NCBI GenBank assembly: GCA_964344965.1
Contig: CAYFPJ010000010.1
Span: 1 to 36,396, forward strand
From: UM-FILTER-37-12 sp964344965
GTDB taxonomy: Bacteria; Patescibacteriota; Patescibacteriia; Magasanikbacterales; UBA922
Length of the DNA stretch: 36,396 nucleotides
Reading direction: 5' to 3'
Both the position numbers and the translations under genes were made by a program. Under the pieces are notes generated by a model. It was not told the origin of the DNA, did no database searches, and saw only the letters and a program-made list of their open reading frames with translations. This document shows positions 32,377 through 36,396 of this stretch, in pieces. Position 1 is the first letter of the stretch, and every line of letters starts with the position of its first letter.

Positions 32377-33603
32377 ATGTCAGACGAAGAAAAAACTAGC
32401 CAGTTTGGTGAACTTCTCAAAAAATTTTTCACCAAAGTGCCGCAAGTCGGTGACTTGGCAAAAGGTAAGGTAATTTCTGTAGATAATGGTGCTGTGCGCC
32501 TAGATATCGATGGCGTCACTACTGGTGTAGTTCGTGGTCAAGAATTATTTGCAGAATCAAAAGAATTTTCAAATGTAAAAGTTGGTGATGAGGTAGAGGC
32601 TACTGTCATTGAGCTTGAAAACGAGCAAGGTGAAATGGAGTTGTCTTTCCGTGTGGCTGGACACCAAATTGTCTGGAATCGCATGGAAGAATACTCAAAA
32701 GACGGTATTACTATTGAAGCCAAGGTTATCAATGCCAACAAAGGTGGCCTAATGATGAAGATCGATGCTCTAGTTGGTTTCATGCCAGTATCTCAGCTCA
32801 ATCCAGAACATTATCCACGTGTTCCAGGTGGAGACAAAAATAGAATTTTGGAACACTTGAAAATGCTTTCTGGTAAAGTACTGCAAGTGAAAGTACTAGA
32901 TGCCAACCAAAAAGAGGAAAAGCTAATTGTTTCTGAAAAGGCTGTTTGGGAAGATGAGCAAAAGGCTGTTCTAGAAGCATACAAAATTGGTGATGTGGTA
33001 GAAGGGGAAGTAGGAGCACTCACTTCTTTCGGAGCATTTATCAAATTTGGCGAAGGATTGGAAGGACTGGTCCATATTTCAGAAATTGCTTGGCAGCGCA
33101 TTGATCACCCGCGAGATGTTCTAAAAGTAGGTGACCGAGTCAATGCACAAATTATTGACCTAAACAAATCAAAAATTTACTTATCCATAAAGCGCCTGAT
33201 AGAAGACCCTTGGAAAGTCGTCAAAGACAAATACGAAGTGGGGCAGCTCGTAGAAGGTGAAGTCCACAAAGTAGAGCCGTTTGGTCTTATGGTCAAGCTT
33301 GACGCTCAGATTCATGGATTGGCTCACATTTCTGAACTTTCAGATGGTCAGATGAGTGACAAAGATCTCAGAGAGAAGTTTCAAGTAGGAGAGACTTACA
33401 AGTTTGAAATTGTAAATATTGAACCTGCTGAGCATCGCTTAGGCTTGAAGTTGGAAGGTGTCAAAGGTAAAAGTAGGAAAATGAATAAGAAAGTGAAAGA
33501 AAAACCTGAAGAAGAAATAGAAAAAAAAGATAATAAAGAAGACGAGACTGCACCAACTGAAGAAGAGCAACCCTCTTCAGAAGAAGTCCTAGAAGAAAAA
33601 TAA
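32377..33603 (+). CDS. rpsA: Ribosomal protein bS1 (four S1 domains)
   Basis: 408 residues. Four S1 RNA-binding domains at about 20-85, 105-180, 199-267 and 285-355 (for example GDVVEGEVGALTSFGAFIKFGEGLEGLVHISEIAW), followed by a Lys/Glu-rich tail of about 50 residues. E. coli S1 has six domains; four is common in Gram-positive-type and CPR proteins. S1 helps mRNAs bind the 30S subunit, of interest here because no Shine-Dalgarno sequences are seen. A strong terminator follows. Confidence 0.92.
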   Translation: MSDEEKTSQFGELLKKFFTKVPQVGDLAKGKVISVDNGAVRLDIDGVTTGVVRGQELFAESKEFSNVKVGDEVEATVIELENEQGEMELSFRVAGHQIVWNRMEEYSKDGITIEAKVINANKGGLMMKIDALVGFMPVSQLNPEHYPRVPGGDKNRILEHLKMLSGKVLQVKVLDANQKEEKLIVSEKAVWEDEQKAVLEAYKIGDVVEGEVGALTSFGAFIKFGEGLEGLVHISEIAWQRIDHPRDVLKVGDRVNAQIIDLNKSKIYLSIKRLIEDPWKVVKDKYEVGQLVEGEVHKVEPFGLMVKLDAQIHGLAHISELSDGQMSDKDLREKFQVGETYKFEIVNIEPAEHRLGLKLEGVKGKSRKMNKKVKEKPEEEIEKKDNKEDETAPTEEEQPSSEEVLEEK

Positions 33604-33615
33604 AATCTTCAAAAT

Positions 33616-33645
33616 AAAAACACCCCTATGTATTGGGGTGTTTTT
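33616..33645 (+). terminator. Terminator after rpsA
   Basis: AACACCCC and GGGGTGTT form a stem around TATGTATT and end in a T-run. Confidence 0.85.
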
Positions 33646-33655
33646 TATACAGCAA

Positions 33656-33680
33656 ATCCCTACTGGAGTGACCAATCCCG
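33656..33680 (-). repeat. Imperfect copy of the tRNA-His 3' end
   Basis: The plus-strand sequence ATCCCTACTGGAGTGACCAA resembles ATCCCTACTGGGGTGGCCAA at the tRNA-His 3' end about 113 nt away. It ends at a TCCCGAT palindrome. It could be a tRNA remnant or an attachment-site-like duplication. Confidence 0.55.
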
Positions 33681-33775
33681 ATATAATTCGCTTCGGCTCA
33701 TATAAATCGGGACAGGACTCAATGTTGTCATGTTTTTTTGACGTCTATAAGTTTGCTATAAAATAAAATCCCTAC

Positions 33776-33851
33776 TGGGGTGGCCAACGGGAATTGAACC
33801 CGTATTGTCGGAACCACAATCCGAAGTAATAACCATTATACCATGGCCACC
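33776..33851 (-). tRNA. tRNA-His (GUG)
   Basis: 76 nt with CCA encoded. The acceptor GTGGCCA pairs with TGGCCAC. An extra 5' G (position -1) faces C73, the His identity mark. The anticodon arm TCGGA-TTGTGGT-TCCGA gives GTG, and the T arm is ACGGG/CCCGT. It is a single gene downstream of rpsA on the opposite strand. Confidence 0.95.
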
Positions 33852-34001
33852 CCACTAGGGACTTAAGAGCAAGAAAAATTATACAAGAGAAGAGGTCTTT
33901 TGTCAAGAAAAGAAAACATAGAGAATATTAGACTTTGTTATTATTAGACTTTGTTAATCAGATATTGTACAATAGTAGTATTAATTTTAAGAATAATATT
34001 T

Positions 34002-35276
34002 ATGCTCAAAAGAGGAATTTTTTTGACAGGTGCTTTGGTAGCCCTGTTTGGTTTACTTATTTCAGTACCTGCATTGGCCCAAACTTCAGATGAAGAGTCT
34101 GATACAGAAGAGGTCGTGGTGGAAGCTACAGAAGTCGTAGAAGAGGTGGCTGTAGAGACTGAAGAGGTGATAGAGGTAGATGAGATACTAACCGAAGACA
34201 TCGTCGAAACTGATGATGGCGAAGTGGTGGTAGTAGACGATAAATTGGAAGGTGAAGAGGAAGAAGAGATTACAGAAGCTCCATCAGGTTTTTCATTATT
34301 TTGGAGAAATTTACGTGAACGTGTTTCTATGGGACTTACTTTTGACCCAGTAAAAAAGGCAGAAAAACAAGTTCGTTATGCTGAGCACCGTCGACAAATA
34401 TTTGAAAAACTAATGGAGAATGCCGAGACTGATGAAGAAAGAGCTAGGGCAGCCCGCCACCTTGAGAAGTCTCAAGAGTATATGGAAAAAGTAGAAGCCA
34501 GAAGAGAGAGGTGGGCTGAGTCCAATAAACAAGAAGTATTAGAAAGATTGAAAAATAATATTGCCAAAAGTCAGGTCAGAAGAGAGAACCTCTTTGACAG
34601 ACTAGAAGAAAAATTACCAGTAGATCGTCTAGAAAGATTGCAAGAATTGAGGGAGAAGGCACTTGAAAAGGGTCAAGCAATTTTACAAAGAGCAGAAAAT
34701 AGTGACAAATTATCTCCAGAAGAAAAATCCAGATTACTACGTGTTCGTGCGCTTACCCAGCAGAAAAAAGATAATCTAGAAGATCTAAAGAAACGTCGCA
34801 GAGCTTTGCAGGATGAGCTAGCTGGAGCTGATGATGCTACAAGAAAAGAAAGAATGGAAGCTTTATATAGAGAACGTCGTGAGAAAATCCAAGACAATAA
34901 AGAAAAAACCAAAGCCTTATTAGAGCGCCGTCGTACTCTTACTAACGAGCTGAAGACGCAGGCAGCTTCAGGAGATGAGCAAGCTGAGGCCAGACTAAAG
35001 AGAGTTAGGAAGGTAAATCAAGAGATAAAAGAAAATGCGCAAGAAAGGCGTGAAAATGTGCAAGAAAAAAAAGAAGTATTGGAAAATATTAAAGACAGGA
35101 AGGAAGATCTACGAGAGAGAGCTGCTGAGGGAAGTGAGCAGGCAGCAGACAAACTCAAGAAACTTAATAAAGTCCAAAAGAAAGTCATCCAAACCCCTCC
35201 TGCCCAAGTGAAACCTGTGAAGGATGGGGTGAAACCGAAAGTGAAGCAGAAAGTCAAGTCAGGAGCGAATCAATAA
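34002..35276 (+). CDS. Secreted acidic and coiled-coil protein (DUF5667-like)
   Basis: 424 residues. A signal peptide runs to about residue 26 (KRGIFLTGALVALFGLLI, cleavage after PALA). It is followed by an acidic low-complexity stretch of about 60 residues rich in Glu, Val and Asp. Then comes a helical part (from about residue 95: FWRNLRERVSMGLTFDPVKKAEKQVRYAEHRR) that resembles the DUF5667-type repeats of Patescibacteria. The rest is almost entirely Arg/Lys/Glu/Gln coiled coil with a basic C-terminus. It is likely extracytoplasmic; function is unknown. ATG 34002 is chosen as it starts the signal peptide; a longer frame from 33951 spoils it. Confidence 0.8.
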   Translation: MLKRGIFLTGALVALFGLLISVPALAQTSDEESDTEEVVVEATEVVEEVAVETEEVIEVDEILTEDIVETDDGEVVVVDDKLEGEEEEEITEAPSGFSLFWRNLRERVSMGLTFDPVKKAEKQVRYAEHRRQIFEKLMENAETDEERARAARHLEKSQEYMEKVEARRERWAESNKQEVLERLKNNIAKSQVRRENLFDRLEEKLPVDRLERLQELREKALEKGQAILQRAENSDKLSPEEKSRLLRVRALTQQKKDNLEDLKKRRRALQDELAGADDATRKERMEALYRERREKIQDNKEKTKALLERRRTLTNELKTQAASGDEQAEARLKRVRKVNQEIKENAQERRENVQEKKEVLENIKDRKEDLRERAAEGSEQAADKLKKLNKVQKKVIQTPPAQVKPVKDGVKPKVKQKVKSGANQ

Positions 35277-35287
35277 GAAAATAAAAA

Positions 35288-35318
35288 ACACCTTCTCAGT
35301 TCGAGAAGGTGTTTTATT
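35288..35318. terminator. Bidirectional terminator between convergent genes
   Basis: AACACCTTCTC and GAGAAGGTGTT form a stem around AGTTC with A- and T-runs on both sides. Confidence 0.85.
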
Positions 35319-35326
35319 TTATCTTC

Positions 35327-36067
35327 TTATTTTCCCGCTTTCTCAAATGCCCTGAGGATTTCTAGTGGTACAGCAAATATTACTGTGTTAGATTGATCTG
35401 AGCTAAGATCATTGAGACTGTTCAATGTTCTCAAGTGGAGTGCGCCAGCCTGTTGAGAAAGCATCTGAGCGGCATCAGCTAGGTTCTGAGCAGCAGATTT
35501 TTCACCTTCTGATTTGATGATTACAGCTCTTCTCTCACGCTCTGCTTCTGCTTGTTTAGCGATTGTCCTCTGCATGTTCTCTGGTAGGATGACATCTTTC
35601 AATTCTACACTCTCGACTGTGATCCCCCATGGATCAGTCGCAGCGTCTACGATGTCTTTGATTTTTTGAGCAGCAGCTTCGCGATTGGCTAGAAGTTCAT
35701 CAAGTTCCATCTCACCAACCACATTACGCATGGTGGTCTGAGCGAGTTGGCTGACAGCAAAACGGAAATGTTCTACTTCGAGGATTGCTTTTGCTGCATC
35801 AGACACTTTGTAGTAAATAACTGCGTTTATCTTAGCTGGAATGTTGTCTTTGGTAATGGCTTCTTGAAATGGCACGTCTACAGCTTTGACACGCATGTCG
35901 ACTTTGGTCATGCTCTGGAAGATTGGGACCACCAATCTCCAACCTGGTGCGATAGTACGGGTATATTTACCCAATTGAAATTTTACTCCTCTTTGATATT
36001 CATTTACTTGGCGAATGCTGATCAGGAGTACTATCAGCACAACACTTATTAAGGATCCAAAACCCAT
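35327..36067 (-). CDS. SPFH/stomatin-like membrane protein (slipin)
   Basis: 246 residues. One N-terminal membrane segment (about 3-19) precedes the Band 7 domain: VNEYQRGVKFQLGKYTRTIAPGW, then RVKAVDVPFQEAITKDNIPAKINAVIYYKV, ending in the coiled-coil region AKQAEAERERRAVIIKSEGEK. Members form membrane rings and often act with NfeD-type proteases; no NfeD gene is in view. It is transcribed alone, with a promoter just upstream. Confidence 0.92.
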   Translation of the reverse strand: MGFGSLISVVLIVLLISIRQVNEYQRGVKFQLGKYTRTIAPGWRLVVPIFQSMTKVDMRVKAVDVPFQEAITKDNIPAKINAVIYYKVSDAAKAILEVEHFRFAVSQLAQTTMRNVVGEMELDELLANREAAAQKIKDIVDAATDPWGITVESVELKDVILPENMQRTIAKQAEAERERRAVIIKSEGEKSAAQNLADAAQMLSQQAGALHLRTLNSLNDLSSDQSNTVIFAVPLEILRAFEKAGK

Positions 36068-36112
36068 AATTTTGTCTTGTTTAAGAATAAAATATAGTTT
36101 GACTATTTGTTT

Positions 36113-36142
36113 ATATTAGCTGTTTTTTGTTGTTTTAGTCAA
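36113..36142 (-). promoter_or_regulatory. Promoter of the stomatin-like gene, TTGACT-18-TAATAT
   Basis: On the minus strand, TTGACT (36137-36142) and TAATAT (36113-36118) are 18 nt apart, giving a leader of about 40 nt. Confidence 0.6.
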
Positions 36143-36200
36143 GTTTGTAGGTGGGTAAAATGCAAAATCACCAGTTGATGGTGATTTTGATATTTTTTTG

Positions 36201-36272
36201 TACCCCCAGTAGGAATCGAACCTACATTATCGGATTAGAAGTCCGGTGTTCTATCCATTGAACTATGGGGGC
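36201..36272 (-). tRNA. tRNA-Arg (UCU)
   Basis: 72 nt. The acceptor GCCCCCA pairs with TGGGGGT (one G.U), with A73. The anticodon arm CCGGA-CTTCTAA-TCCGA gives TCT, with a mismatch within the stem, and the T arm is GTAGG/CCTAC. CCA is not encoded (CAA follows), in contrast to tRNA-His. Confidence 0.93.
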
Positions 36273-36334
36273 ATTTGTTGCCAAATTTTACTACAATATT
36301 TATATGTTGTCAATGATATTATTGAAAGCATTTT

Positions 36335-36396
36335 GCCATGCTTTTATTCTATATACACCGAGGCTTGCCTCGGTGAGGAATTAAGCATAGAATGGA
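36335..36396. other. CTTG-loop hairpin region at the window edge
   Basis: CACCGAGG-CTTG-CCTCGGTG forms a perfect hairpin. ATGCTT and ATTCTAT on its left have complements AAGCAT and ATAGAAT on its right in crossing order. It shares the CTTG-loop style and a TTTTATTC stretch with the 145-bp element, but is cut off by the window. Confidence 0.4.

Noticed and set aside
2067..36067. Alternative genetic code with TGA read as Gly
   Set aside because: Several genes (lgt, thiN overlap, glmS, the PHP gene) end naturally at TGA with correct family length.

Overview
The window looks like a piece of a Patescibacteria (CPR/Parcubacteria-like) genome. The inference rests on an AT-rich chromosome with GC-rich RNAs, a 23S rRNA interrupted by an ORF-less group I intron, compact same-strand gene runs, many intergenic palindromes, a four-domain S1 protein and a DUF5667-like secreted coiled-coil protein. 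TGA is used as a normal stop, which argues against Gracilibacteria/SR1. No start codon has a recognisable Shine-Dalgarno sequence. Instead 33 of 36 chosen ATG starts have T at position -1.

Layout. 1-1388 is the 3' third of a 23S rRNA gene with an intron at 558-1003. It is followed by 5S rRNA, a structured three-way-junction segment and a duplicated 5S terminator. 2067-5871 (minus strand) carries an exonuclease III, lgt, thiamine pyrophosphokinase and a Na+/solute symporter. 5872-6601 is a gene-free stretch with two copies of an identical 145-bp structured element. 6602-11802 is a lower-glycolysis/gluconeogenesis cluster: glpX-type FBPase, class I aldolase and GAPDH, mixed with an acidic protein, a P-loop protein and a J-domain protein. 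12092-13021 carries a phosphoribosyltransferase and a cupin. 13145-13776 is a VapC-type toxin-antitoxin pair, next to a GC-rich island. 14065-17413 carries a TrmB regulator, HAD phosphatase, sugar nucleotidyltransferase and threonine-dehydrogenase-like enzyme. Kbl follows at 17564, then glmS, a HAD phosphatase, glmR/yvcK and a GNAT. 22805-29187 holds an ATP-citrate-lyase/citryl-CoA system split into three genes and interleaved with unknown genes. 29251-31613 carries a RhuM-Fic protein and a PHP protein. 31766-36272 carries rplS, rpsA, tRNA-His, a secreted coiled-coil protein, a stomatin-like protein and tRNA-Arg.

How the genes may work together (inference). GlpX, aldolase and GAPDH would move carbon from triose phosphates to hexose phosphates. 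GlmS, its likely activator GlmR and the GlmU-like nucleotidyltransferase would take hexose phosphate to UDP-amino sugars. Tdh plus Kbl would convert threonine to glycine and acetyl-CoA. The split citryl-CoA synthetase/lyase would interconvert citrate with acetyl-CoA and oxaloacetate.

Most unusual signals: (1) four identical 145-bp elements with conserved hairpins, three of them ending 4-11 nt before the ATG of unrelated genes; (2) intergenic-type palindromic repeats inserted in frame inside three conserved protein genes; (3) the three-part ATP-citrate lyase; (4) the structured RNA between duplicated 5S terminators; (5) the TATG start rule.
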